Positions 17,884 to 25,809 of a stretch of 36,757 nucleotides of DNA are shown here, piece by piece (position 1 is the first letter of the stretch; each line of letters opens with the position of its first letter). The translations under genes and the position numbers were made by a program. The DNA is from Klenkia terrae (lineage in GTDB: Bacteria > Actinomycetota > Actinomycetes > Mycobacteriales > Geodermatophilaceae). The DNA lies in NCBI RefSeq assembly GCF_900491935.1, contig NZ_UEXK01000004.1:2129868-2166624 (forward strand). The letters are read 5' to 3'. The notes under the pieces were generated by a model that did not search any database, was not told the DNA's origin, and was given only the letters and a program-made list of their open reading frames with translations.

Positions 17884-19412
17884 TCAGACCGGGTGGCCGT
17901 CCACCGACCCGTCCACCGGCACCCGGGTCACCCCGTCGCCCACCGACTCGGCGGCGGCACCGGACAGCCGCTTGAGCAGCGAGGCCATGTCGATACCGGT
18001 CAGGTCACCGGACAGCTGCAGACCCTGCGCCACGTTGGAGGCCACCGAGCGGGACAGCGACCCCGGACCGTCGGCGCTGATCACGGTCATCTTGTCCACG
18101 CTGGACAGCGGGGCGGCCGCGGCGGCGACGACCTCGGGCAGCACCTTGACCAGCAGGTCCAGGATCGCGGCCTCGCCGTAGGTGCTGAAGGCCTGCGAGC
18201 GGGCGTCCATCGACTCCGCCTCGGCCTTGCCCTTGGCGAGGATCGCGGCGGCCTCGGCGACACCCTCGCGCTCGACGGCGTCGGCGATCGCCTGACGGCG
18301 CAGCTTCTCGGCCTCCCCGCGCTTGGCGCCCTCGATCGCCTCGGCGTCGGCCAGCGCCGACCGGCAGGCCCGCCGCCCTCGCCGGCGAGCTTGGCCTGCT
18401 CGGCGGCGGCCTGGGCGGCGGCGATGGTGGCCTGCCGGTCGGCCTCGGCGGTGAGGATCTTCGAGTTCTTGCGGCCCTCGGCCTCCTGCTCGACCCGGTA
18501 CCGCTCGGCGTCGGCCGGACGGCGGACCTGGGTGTCGAGCTGGGCCTGGGTCAGCGTCGCGGTGCGGGCAGCGACCTTCTCCTGCTCGGCGAGCACCTGC
18601 TGGTCCTGCGCGGCCTGGGCCAGCGGGCCGGCCGCGGCGGCGCGGGCCTTGGCGGCGTCGGTCTCGGCGGCGATCTCGGCCTGCTTGAGCGCCAGCTGCC
18701 GCTGGGAGACCGCGATGGCCTCGTCGGCCAGCAGCTGCTCCTGCTGCGCGGCCTGCCGGGCGCGGGCCTCGGCGATCGAGGCCTCCTTGAGCACCCGGGC
18801 GGCCTCGGGGCGACCCAGGTCGGCCAGGTAGGTGCCCTCGGCCTGGATGTCCTGCAGCTGGAAGGTGTCCAGCACCAGGCCCTGGCCGGTGAGGGACGAC
18901 TCGGCCTCTTCGGCGACGGCGGAGGCGAACGCCGCGCGGTCCCGGATGATCTCCTCGATGGTCAGCCGGCCGACGATCGAGCGCAGCGCACCGGCCAGCA
19001 CCTCCGAGGTGAAGGTGTCGATGCCGGCCTGCTGCTGCAGGAAGCGCTGGGCGGCGGCCCGGATCGAGGACTCGTTGCCGCCGACCTTGACGATCGCCAC
19101 GCCCTCCAGGTCGCACTTGACGCCCTGCTTGCTCACCGCGCCGCGGATGCCGACCGGGATGCGCCGGCTGGACAGGTCCAGGGTGTGCAGCTTCTGCACG
19201 ACGGGGAGCACGAAGATGCTCGCGCCCATCACGACCTTCTGGCCGGACATGTCGCGGCTGATCGACCCGTCGGCACCGGTGACCGACCGGCCCTGCCGCC
19301 CGGTGACCAGGAACGCCTGGTTGGGGCCGGCCACCTTGATCCGGGACAGCACCAGCAGGACGAGCAGGACGACCAGGACGGCGATGCCGCCGATCGCGAT
19401 GAGCAGGGTCAC
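17884..19412 (-). pseudogene. Flotillin-like SPFH protein with a single-base frameshift
   Basis: A flotillin/YqiD-type protein, about 509 residues if restored. It has an N-terminal membrane helix (LLIAIGGIAVLVVLLVLLVL), an SPFH domain to about 190 (VPVVQ-like FVLPVVQKLHTLDLSSRR), a long Ala/Glu/Gln coiled coil, and a C-terminal flotillin tail (ILDLLVKVLPEVVAAAA). The reading frame breaks between about 18366 and 18380. Upstream it reads AEQAKLAGEG and then becomes nonsense; the proper tail (SALADAEAIEGAKRGEAEKL) continues in another frame. The span is one base short of a multiple of three, consistent with one lost base in a GC run. This may be sequencing error or true inactivation. The GTG start overlaps nfeD by GTGA. 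Flotillins with NfeD partners organise membrane microdomains. Confidence 0.88.
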
Positions 19413-19954
19413 GTGGGGGTGCCTCCAGACGGTTCCGGTGCGGTCGAGACGACCTCCACCGAGGTCGGCGACGGGGTGTCGACGACGTAGACAGGGGTGC
19501 CGGTCGGCAGGGCGACCTCGCTGCGGGCGGCGTACTTGAGCTGCTGGCCGCCCAGGGACAGCCGGACCTCGCCGAACCCGCCGGCCGGGACGGCGGAGAC
19601 CACCACGCCCTGGCTGCCGAGCAGGTCGCCCTCGGTGAGGGTCGGCGCGGTGGGCATGTCGCGCAGGCCGCTGGCCAGCTTCACCGCACCGGCGGCCAGC
19701 GGGAGCGCGACGACCACCCCCACGACCAGGCAGAGCAGCACGGTGACCACGCCCGGCAGGTCCGGCAGCAGGGCGGACGCCGCCGCGCCGCCGAAGCCGC
19801 CCCCGCCGACGAAGGCGGCGATCGCCGGGAGGGAGAACGGGCCGTCGGCGTCGGGGTGGCCCAGGTGGCCGATCTCCCCGCCGACCAGCGCGAGCACCAG
19901 GACGAGCACACCGACGCCGCCCACGGCGAGGAACGCGAGCGCGGTGGCGTCCAA
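19409..19954 (-). CDS. NfeD-like membrane protein, flotillin partner
   Basis: 181 residues. The N-terminal membrane region holds about three helices (LAFLAVGGVGVLVLVLALVGG; LPAIAAFVGGGGFGGAAASAL; VVTVLLCLVVGVVVALPLAAGAV, in part). A C-terminal OB-fold domain follows (GSQGVVVSAVPAGGFGEVRL, AARSEVALPTGTPVYVV), as in short NfeD proteins (NfeD1b/YuaF type). These are almost always encoded beside flotillin; here the TGA overlaps the flotillin GTG. The start is TTG at 19954, with GAGAGGAG about seven bases upstream. It has no protease domain, so it is the short form. Confidence 0.88.
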   Translation of the reverse strand: MDATALAFLAVGGVGVLVLVLALVGGEIGHLGHPDADGPFSLPAIAAFVGGGGFGGAAASALLPDLPGVVTVLLCLVVGVVVALPLAAGAVKLASGLRDMPTAPTLTEGDLLGSQGVVVSAVPAGGFGEVRLSLGGQQLKYAARSEVALPTGTPVYVVDTPSPTSVEVVSTAPEPSGGTPT

Positions 19955-20043
19955 CGGGCTCCTCTCGGGCGGGCTGCGGGCGCCCCAGCCTCACAGGTGG
20001 GCGGCGTTCCGATCAAGCCGGGTCCCGGAACGGTCCGCCGGCC

Positions 20044-21378
20044 TCACCCGTCCGAGCGCCAGTCCGGTGGGTCGGCGGGGGACAGGTCGGGGTCGTCCCC
20101 GGCGTAGGTGCGCACCGGTCCGGGGGCGGTCCGCGGGCCCTCGAACCGGACGGTGACCCGGTTGAGGCCGCTGCCCCACACCCAGCCCCGGCCCATCTCC
20201 GCGTGCTCGACGTCCTGCCCCGGGTGCCACACCGGGACCGCCCGGACGGCCTCGGGCTCCGGGACGGCGTCGATGTCCTCCTCGAGGTCGGCGACCGGCT
20301 CGGGGTCCTCGGCGAACAGGTCGCCCTGCACATAGGTGGCCAGGCCGGAGACGCCGACCCCGAGCAGCCGCACCCCGCCGGTGCGGTCGATCCCGGCCAG
20401 CAGCCGGCGGGCGACGTCGGCGACCGTGCGGACGTCGTCGAAGGGCTGGGTCAGCGTCTGGGACCGGGTGAGGGTGGTGAAGTCGTAGCGGCGGAACTTC
20501 AGCGTCACGGTGCGCCCCGCCGTCCCGTCCTTCTGCAGCCGGGTCACCACCCGCTGGGCCAGCGAGCCGATCTCGTGCTCCAGCGTCGCGAGGTCGGTCA
20601 GGTCGGTGGCGTAGGTGCGCTCGGCGGAGACGCTCTTGGCCTCGCGGTCGGGCACGACCGGCCGGTCGTCGTCCGCCCGGGCCAGGCGGTACAGCCCCGA
20701 CCCGTGCGCCTGGCCGACCAGGGTGACCAGGTCGGTCAGCGACCGCTCGTGCAGGTCGGCGACCGTGCGGACGCCGACCGAGGACAGCCGGTCGCCGGTG
20801 GCCGGGCCGACGCCGGGCAGCGACCGCACCGGCAGCGGGTGCAGCACGTCGAGCTCGCTGCCGGCGGGGATGACCAGCAGGCCGTCGGGCTTGTCGAGCT
20901 CGCTGCCGATCTTGGCCAGCGTCTTGGACGAGGCGATGCCGACCGAGCCGCGCACGCCGCCGGTGGCCGTGTGGAGCCGCTCCTTGAGGTCGTGCGCCAG
21001 CGCGGTCAACGACTCGACGTCCAGGGCGTGGCCGCCGGCGGCCAGGTCGACGTAGGCCTCGTCCACGCTCACCTGCTCGACCAGCGGCGACAGCTCGCGC
21101 AGCAGGTCCATGACCACCCGCGAGGTGAGGGAGTACGCGGCGAACCGGCCGCCCAGGAACGCCGTCCCCGGGGGGCACCGGCGGCGGGCCTCGCCGCTGG
21201 ACATCGCGCTGCGCGCCCCGTAGGCGCGGGCCTCGTAGGAGGCAGTGGCGACCACGCCCCGGCCACCGGTCCCGCCGACCACCACCGGCTTGCCGCGCAG
21301 CGAGGGCTTGTCGCGCTGCTCGACGGCGGCGAAGAAGGCGTCCAGGTCCAGGTGGAGCACGCTGGCCTCGGATCGCAC
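20044..21378 (-). CDS. dinB: DNA polymerase IV (Y-family, DinB)
   Basis: 444 residues. This is a low-fidelity translesion polymerase. Palm metal ligands are in HLDLDAFFAAVEQ (D11) and SVDEAYVDL (D106-E107). The nucleotide contacts Y48 and R51 lie in SYEARAYGARSAM, with the thumb segment GIASSKTLAKIGSELDKPDG and the little-finger domain after about 230. The last 90 residues are an extension (ending PADPPDWRSDG) without a clean beta-clamp peptide that I can identify. The GTG at 21378 is chosen because the family starts 8-9 residues before the first Asp. Only 18 bases separate it from the divergent methyltransferase start. No SOS box was seen. Confidence 0.95.
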   Translation of the reverse strand: MRSEASVLHLDLDAFFAAVEQRDKPSLRGKPVVVGGTGGRGVVATASYEARAYGARSAMSSGEARRRCPPGTAFLGGRFAAYSLTSRVVMDLLRELSPLVEQVSVDEAYVDLAAGGHALDVESLTALAHDLKERLHTATGGVRGSVGIASSKTLAKIGSELDKPDGLLVIPAGSELDVLHPLPVRSLPGVGPATGDRLSSVGVRTVADLHERSLTDLVTLVGQAHGSGLYRLARADDDRPVVPDREAKSVSAERTYATDLTDLATLEHEIGSLAQRVVTRLQKDGTAGRTVTLKFRRYDFTTLTRSQTLTQPFDDVRTVADVARRLLAGIDRTGGVRLLGVGVSGLATYVQGDLFAEDPEPVADLEEDIDAVPEPEAVRAVPVWHPGQDVEHAEMGRGWVWGSGLNRVTVRFEGPRTAPGPVRTYAGDDPDLSPADPPDWRSDG

Positions 21379-21396
21379 CCCATGGATGATGCCTGC

Positions 21397-21987
21397 ATGT
21401 CCGACCACGCGAGCTGGGCCGAGATCGTCGCCGAGGACCCCAAGCACTCCCAGCGGTACGTGGACCGGTTCCGCACGCTGGCCGCCGAGGGCGCCGACCT
21501 GGACGGCGAGGCCCGGCTGGTCGACGCCCTGCTGCCGCGCGGCTCGCGGGTGCTGGACGCCGGCTGCGGCCCGGGCCGGGTGGGCGGCGCGCTGCACCGC
21601 GTCGGGCACGTCGTCACCGGGGTGGACGGCGACCCGGTGCTCGTCGCGGCCGCGCGCACCGACCACCCCGGCCCGACCTGGCTGGTCGGCGACCTGACCA
21701 CGCTCGACCTGGGGACGACGTTCGACGGCATCGTCTGCGCCGGCAACGTGATCACCTTCGTGGCGCCGGACCGGCGACGGGACGCGCTGGCCCGGCTGCT
21801 GGCCCACCTGGAGCCGCCCGGTCGGCTGGCGATCGGGTTCGGCGACCACCGCGGCTACGGCTTCGCCGAGTTCCGCGCCGACGCCGCGGCGACCGGCTGG
21901 GCCGAGGACCTGCTGCTGGCCACCTGGGACCTGCGCCCGTGGACGCCGCAGTCGGACTTCCTGGTCGCCGTCCTGCGCCCCGCCTAG
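21397..21987 (+). CDS. Class I SAM-dependent methyltransferase
   Basis: 196 residues with motif [11 protein letters not shown] (52-61), the ribose-binding acid D77 (GVDGDP), motif II-like WLVGDL, and motif [16 protein letters not shown]. The fold is a short Rossmann methyltransferase of the Methyltransf_25 type; the substrate is unknown. The ATG at 21397 is chosen, but an in-frame ATG at 21382 would add MDDAC. Either start leaves almost no leader against divergent dinB, so a leaderless transcript or a promoter inside dinB is implied. Its stop overlaps the stop of the convergent NAD-kinase-like gene by 4 bases. Confidence 0.9.
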   Translation: MSDHASWAEIVAEDPKHSQRYVDRFRTLAAEGADLDGEARLVDALLPRGSRVLDAGCGPGRVGGALHRVGHVVTGVDGDPVLVAAARTDHPGPTWLVGDLTTLDLGTTFDGIVCAGNVITFVAPDRRRDALARLLAHLEPPGRLAIGFGDHRGYGFAEFRADAAATGWAEDLLLATWDLRPWTPQSDFLVAVLRPA

Positions 21988-22874
21988 ACCCCCGGCTGGA
22001 CCAGCCGCAGCCGGCGAGCCGAGCGGCCGACGGTCACCTGCTGCCCCCAGGACAGCGTCAGGTGGTCGTCCTCCAGGCCGTCCCCGAAGACCACCAGCTG
22101 GTCGCTCTCCACGGTCAGCGCGAGCCGCTGGTCCCCGGTCAGCAGGCCCTCGGTGCAGGTCGTGCCGGTGACCGGCGAGGGCCACGCCTCCCGGACGAAC
22201 CAGGCCAGGGCGTCGTCCGTGGGCCCGGGCAGCGCCAGCCCGCTGCGCCGCTCCAGCGCCGCGGCGCGGCCCCAGCCGGTCGCCCCGGTGCCGGTGGAGA
22301 CCAGCACCCCGGACGACGCCTGCCGCTCCGGCTCGCCGCCGGGCGCCCGCAGCCGGTACCGGGCCGTCTGGTGGGTGGGCTGACCCAGGTAGACCTCGTT
22401 GAGCGCGGTGAGGGCCTGCCCGTCGTCGGCTCGCGCCTCGACCATGGTCAGCTCGTCGGCCCGGTCCCGGTGGGCCAGGAGGCCGGCGACGTCGTCGGCC
22501 CGGTGCCGGACCAGGACGCCGGCGTTGCGGCCGGGCTCGGGGTCGACACCCACCACCGGCTGGCCGTCGAGGTACTTGGCCACGTTGGCCACCAGCCCGT
22601 CCTGGCCGACCACCAGCACCACGTCGTCCGGGGCGAAGAGGAACCGCGGCAGGTCGCCCCGCTCCACGCTGCCCCGCCGCCAGTCCAGCGGCACCTGCGC
22701 CAGCGCAGCGGCCACCGCGGCCCGCTGGGCGGCGTCGTGCGCGGCGACCTCCTCGACGTCCCGCCCCCGGCTGCGCAGGAAGAACGCCGCCTGCCCGCGG
22801 GTGCCGTGCCGGGCCACCACCTCGGTCAGCTCGGTGGCCCGGTGCACCAGCACCACCCGCGGCGCCAGGCTCAC
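21984..22874 (-). CDS. NAD-kinase-like protein with altered GGDG motif
   Basis: 296 residues of the NAD/diacylglycerol-kinase fold. The hallmark GGDG becomes [11 protein letters not shown]; the catalytic Asp is kept but the second Gly is Gln. The NE motif is present as ALNEVYLG and the Gly-rich strand as [18 protein letters not shown]. The C-terminal half is rich in beta strands as in NadK. NAD kinases phosphorylate NAD to NADP; whether this version is active is unclear because of the substitution. The GTG start overlaps the SPFH stop (GTGA), so the two are made together, probably under the divergent NUDIX regulator. Most genomes of this kind also carry a standard nadK elsewhere, so this is a specialised paralogue (inference). 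Confidence 0.82.
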   Translation of the reverse strand: MSLAPRVVLVHRATELTEVVARHGTRGQAAFFLRSRGRDVEEVAAHDAAQRAAVAAALAQVPLDWRRGSVERGDLPRFLFAPDDVVLVVGQDGLVANVAKYLDGQPVVGVDPEPGRNAGVLVRHRADDVAGLLAHRDRADELTMVEARADDGQALTALNEVYLGQPTHQTARYRLRAPGGEPERQASSGVLVSTGTGATGWGRAAALERRSGLALPGPTDDALAWFVREAWPSPVTGTTCTEGLLTGDQRLALTVESDQLVVFGDGLEDDHLTLSWGQQVTVGRSARRLRLVQPGV

Positions 22875-23869
22875 CGCTGTGCCCCCAGCTTGGCCAGCAG
22901 ACCGGTCAGCAGCTCCGGGGTGATGGTGAGGTTCTGGATCTGCGGCAGGTTGTTCGCCAGCTGCCGCAGCGCCAGCGCGTGCACCGTCTCGATCGGCAGC
23001 TCGGCCCAGGCGGCCAGCTCCGCCCGGTTGGCCGCGCCCGTCGCCTCGCCGAGCACCCGCTTGCGGTCGGCCTCCACCTCCATGGCGGTGCGGTCCCGCC
23101 GGGCCTTCGCCCCCGCCGCGACCTCGGCCGCCTCGGCCGCGTTCTCGGCCTCCCGGCGGGCGTTCACCCCGCGCTGGCCGACCAGCTCCTCCTCGCGGCG
23201 GGCCAGCTCGACCTGGTTGGCCAGCTCGTTCTCGCTGATCGCGCGCTCCCGCTCGACGGCGGTGGCCCGGCGGGCGTAGGTCGCGGCGTCCGCGGCGGCC
23301 TGCACCTGCTCGCGGGTCGGCGTCCGCAGCGCCCGCTCCATCTCGGGCTCGGGCCGGATCGCCACCACCCGGACGTCGACCACGGCGATGCCGGTCTCCA
23401 CCAGCCGGGCGTCGGCGGCCAGCCCGGCGGCCACGGCCGCCCGCACCGGGCCCACCCCGGCGGTGAGCACCGTGGTCAGCACGCCGCCGGCCAGCAGGTC
23501 GATGGCGTGCTGCTGGGCCGACTCGGTGAGCAGCCCGGCGACCTGCTCCAGCGGGGTGCCCCGCCAGGTGCCGGTGTCCGGGTCGACGGAGAAGTCGACC
23601 CGACCGGCGGCCAGCACCGGGTCGGCGAACCGGAAGGTCAGCGTCATCTGCACGGTGACGTCCTGGAAGTCCGCCGTCCGGGCGTGGAACAGCAGCGGGA
23701 GCTCGCGGTCGTCGACCGGGATCTCGCTGAGCACCGCCGACAGCGGGCGGAACCAGAAGCTGGCGCCGGTGCCGCCGTGCCGCAGCCGGCCGGCGGTGAC
23801 GTGCTGGACGTGCGCGGTCGCCGAGCCGCGCAGGTGCCGCACGAAGGGGTAGCGGGCGATGTCGGCCAT
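22871..23869 (-). CDS. Soluble SPFH/prohibitin-domain protein
   Basis: 332 residues. An SPFH (band 7) domain spans about 1-185, without the usual N-terminal membrane helix: [20 protein letters not shown], then [32 protein letters not shown] and [16 protein letters not shown] charged coiled coil ([20 protein letters not shown], Arg/Glu/Ala-rich to about 285) and a short C-terminal domain ([20 protein letters not shown]) follow. SPFH proteins oligomerise into rings or cages. This one would have to reach a membrane through its domain surface or partners. AGGAGG lies six bases before the ATG. It is the first gene of a two-gene operon with the NAD-kinase-like protein. Confidence 0.87.
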   Translation of the reverse strand: MADIARYPFVRHLRGSATAHVQHVTAGRLRHGGTGASFWFRPLSAVLSEIPVDDRELPLLFHARTADFQDVTVQMTLTFRFADPVLAAGRVDFSVDPDTGTWRGTPLEQVAGLLTESAQQHAIDLLAGGVLTTVLTAGVGPVRAAVAAGLAADARLVETGIAVVDVRVVAIRPEPEMERALRTPTREQVQAAADAATYARRATAVERERAISENELANQVELARREEELVGQRGVNARREAENAAEAAEVAAGAKARRDRTAMEVEADRKRVLGEATGAANRAELAAWAELPIETVHALALRQLANNLPQIQNLTITPELLTGLLAKLGAQR

Positions 23870-23884
23870 GTCTGCCTCCTGAGG

Positions 23885-23905
23885 TTGTCGTCAGCACGAC
23901 GATAA
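23885..23905. promoter_or_regulatory. Regulator site 1, overlapping the -10 of the SPFH promoter
   Basis: TTGTCGTCAGCACGACGATAA contains the inverted halves TCGTC-N5-GACGA. It shares TTGTCGTCA, the following GACG and a later T with site 2 at the same spacing. It covers the -10 hexamer of the minus-strand promoter, a repressor arrangement. Confidence 0.6.
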
Positions 23906-23928
23906 GCAGCAGGAGGGCTTGTCGTCAA
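23899..23928 (-). promoter_or_regulatory. Sigma70-type promoter of the SPFH-NADK-like operon
   Basis: On the minus strand, TTGACG (23923-23928) and TATCGT (23899-23904) are separated by 18 bases, a good vegetative promoter. Transcription would begin near 23892, giving a short leader with AGGAGG before the SPFH ATG at 23869. Confidence 0.65.
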
Positions 23929-23939
23929 TTTGACGCTAG
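23919..23939. promoter_or_regulatory. Regulator site 2, overlapping the -35 of the SPFH promoter
   Basis: TTGTCGTCAATTTGACGCTAG has the near-perfect palindrome CGTCAA-T-TTGACG at its centre and is a 34-bp-spaced copy of site 1. On the plus strand it runs into TAGGGT (23937-23942), a -10-like hexamer six bases before the NUDIX GTG, so one site could control both directions. Confidence 0.6.
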
Positions 23940-23948
23940 GGTGGCGGC

Positions 23949-24620
23949 GTGGCGCATCCCTCCTTCGCGGTGACCGTGGACCTCGTGGTGCTGACCGTCC
24001 GCACCGACGAGCTCTGCGTGCTGCTGGTGCGCCGCGGGGTCGAGCCGTTCGCCGGGCAGGACGCCCTGCCCGGCGGTTTCGTCCGCCCCGACGAGGACCT
24101 GGGGACGGCGGCCGCGCGCGAGCTGGCCGAGGAGACCGGCCTGGTCGTCGGCCACCTGGAGCAGCTGGCCTCCTACGGCGCGCCGGACCGCGACCCCCGC
24201 CAGCGGGTGGTGACCGTGGCGCACCTGGCCCTGGTGCCCGACCAGCCGGTGCCCACCGCCGGGTCCGACGCCGCCGAGGCCCGCTGGGTGCCGGTGCACG
24301 AGGCCCGCGGGCTGGCCTTCGACCACGACCGGGTGCTCGCCGACGGCGTCGAGCGGGCCCGTGCCAAGCTCGAGTACACCGCGCTGGGGACGGCGTTCTG
24401 CCCGGCCGAGTTCACCGTCGCCCAGCTGCGCCGGGTCTACGAGGTCGTGTGGGGCCGCGCCCTGGACCCGCGCAACTTCCACCGCAAGGTCACCGGCACC
24501 CCCGACCTGCTGGCGGCCACGGGGGAGACGACGACCCGGGACGGCGGCCGCCCCGCGCAGCTCTTCCGCCGCGGGACCGCCGACCAGCTGCACCCGCCGC
24601 TGCTGCGCACCGACACCTAG
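23949..24620 (+). CDS. NrtR-like NUDIX/winged-helix transcriptional regulator
   Basis: 223 residues. The N-terminal NUDIX domain (1-145) is followed by a C-terminal winged helix (about 150-215: LGTAFCPAEFTVAQLRRVYE, DPRNFHRKVTGTPDLL, GRPAQLFRR). This is the NrtR architecture, known for ADP-ribose-responsive control of NAD genes. Unusually for a regulator, the NUDIX box is fully canonical: G43-x5-E49-x7-R57-E58-L59-x-E61-E62-x-G64-L65. It may therefore also hydrolyse ADP-ribose or a related nucleotide. A GTG start with TAGGGT six bases upstream suggests a leaderless transcript. The divergent SPFH/NAD-kinase-like operon with two repeated sites is the obvious target (inference). Confidence 0.88.
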   Translation: MAHPSFAVTVDLVVLTVRTDELCVLLVRRGVEPFAGQDALPGGFVRPDEDLGTAAARELAEETGLVVGHLEQLASYGAPDRDPRQRVVTVAHLALVPDQPVPTAGSDAAEARWVPVHEARGLAFDHDRVLADGVERARAKLEYTALGTAFCPAEFTVAQLRRVYEVVWGRALDPRNFHRKVTGTPDLLAATGETTTRDGGRPAQLFRRGTADQLHPPLLRTDT

Positions 24621-24899
24621 GGCCGGTCGGCCAGCAGCTTCTTCGGCGCCCGGCACCGCCAGGCGCCGACGACCAGCTCGGCGAGCAGGTCCTCGGCGAC
24701 GTCGTCCAGCCGGACCAGGACGGCGGGGAACCCGTCGAAGTGCGGGATGGTGAAGCAGACCTCGGGCTCGGCGGCGAGCAGCTCGGCCTTCTCCCCCTCG
24801 CCGGCGACCCGGACGCCCAGGATCTCGCCGTCCGGCGCGTCGTCCCCCAGGTCGGCGCGGTCCTTCTTCCCCCAGCGGCCGGACCCAGACGATGGCCAT
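24617..24899 (-). pseudogene. MmcQ/YjbR-like protein, 5'-truncated and frameshifted
   Basis: Reading from the ATG at 24899 gives VWVRPLG, then the frame breaks in a run of five C (24869-24873, G on the coding strand). In the next frame the family pattern continues to the stop: DDAPDGEILGVRV, then EVCFTIPHFDGFPAVLVRL and ELVVGAWRCRAPKKL. This matches MmcQ/YjbR (CyaY-like fold) DNA-binding-type proteins of about 115 residues. Here the first 25-30 residues are missing, cut off by the neighbouring esterase gene 19 bases away. Removing one base restores 93 residues. The frameshift could be sequencing error, but the missing N-terminus argues for real decay. The stop codon overlaps that of the NrtR-like gene. 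Confidence 0.75.
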
Positions 24900-24918
24900 G
24901 CCGGCCACCCTGGCGGGA

Positions 24919-25761
24919 TCAGGCCGCGCCGGCAAGGGCTGCCCGCAGGCGGTCGGCGACCTGGGCCATCGTGTCCCGGGCGCGCACCGGGTCCTCGGTG
25001 AGGAAGTAGTGGTCGACCCCCGAGGTCTCGTGGTGCCAGACGTCGACGCCGGCCGCCCGCAGCCGCTCGACGTAGCGGACGCCGTCCGGGCGGAGGGTGT
25101 CCCGCTCGGCGGTGAGCACCAGCGCGGGCGGCAGCCCGGTGAGGTCGGGGGCCAGCAGCGGCGAGGCGTACGGCTCGCGGCGGCTGGCGACGTCGGGGAA
25201 GTAGACCCGGCGCACCAGGCCGCGCAGGCCCGGGGAGATCATCCCGGCACCGGCCGGCACCTCGGCTGCCATGTCCAGCGCGGGGATGCCCAGCACCTGC
25301 AGGACCGGGGTGAACGACCCGCGGTCACGGGCCATCAGGGCCACCGCCGCGGCCATCCCGCCGCCGGAGGAGAAACCGCCCACCGACACCCGCTCGTACC
25401 GGCCCGCCGCCCAGGCGGCGACGGCGTGCGCCTGCTCCTGGGCCACCGGGTAGGCGACGTGCGGACCGGTCCGGAAGTCGACGTTGAGCACCGCGGCCCC
25501 GGTGGTGGCGGCCAGGTAGCGGCACCACCAGTCGTCCATCTGCGGGTACCGCATCAGCCACGCGCCGCCGTGCAGGTGGACGTGCGCCGTCGTCCCCGTG
25601 CCGTAGACGTGCACGGGCACCCGGCCGTGCGCGGTGTCGACCCGGACCACCTCCGGGTCGGGCAGGTCCGAGCCCGCGAACCGCAGCTGCTCGCCGTAGC
25701 TGACCGTCCACCGGGCGGTCGCGTGCATGAGCGTGGCCTGCACCCGGTCGCTGATCCGCAT
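24919..25761 (-). CDS. Alpha/beta hydrolase, hormone-sensitive-lipase type esterase
   Basis: 280 residues with the HSL-family oxyanion motif HLHGGAW (63-69), nucleophile elbow GFSSGGG (GxSxG, S131), acid D221 (ERDTLRPDG) and H251 (GVDHYF). DFRTGPHVAYP is the typical segment between strands. Such enzymes hydrolyse short-chain or xenobiotic esters; the natural substrate is unknown. I chose the ATG at 25761 (MRISDRV); the longer frame runs antisense through the cupin gene and is not credible. A short divergent gap to the cupin gene (48 bases) must hold both promoters. Downstream lies the MmcQ/YjbR remnant. Confidence 0.9.
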   Translation of the reverse strand: MRISDRVQATLMHATARWTVSYGEQLRFAGSDLPDPEVVRVDTAHGRVPVHVYGTGTTAHVHLHGGAWLMRYPQMDDWWCRYLAATTGAAVLNVDFRTGPHVAYPVAQEQAHAVAAWAAGRYERVSVGGFSSGGGMAAAVALMARDRGSFTPVLQVLGIPALDMAAEVPAGAGMISPGLRGLVRRVYFPDVASRREPYASPLLAPDLTGLPPALVLTAERDTLRPDGVRYVERLRAAGVDVWHHETSGVDHYFLTEDPVRARDTMAQVADRLRAALAGAA

Positions 25762-25809
25762 GCCCGGTGTTCGGTGCGTCCGGCTCGGCGGTTCGGGTAG
25801 GACGCACCC

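Noticed and set aside
17884-21378. Functional operon linking DNA polymerase IV with NfeD/flotillin
   Set aside because: They share a strand, but an 89-base gap with a separate strong ribosome binding site for nfeD and unrelated functions make simple adjacency more likely.
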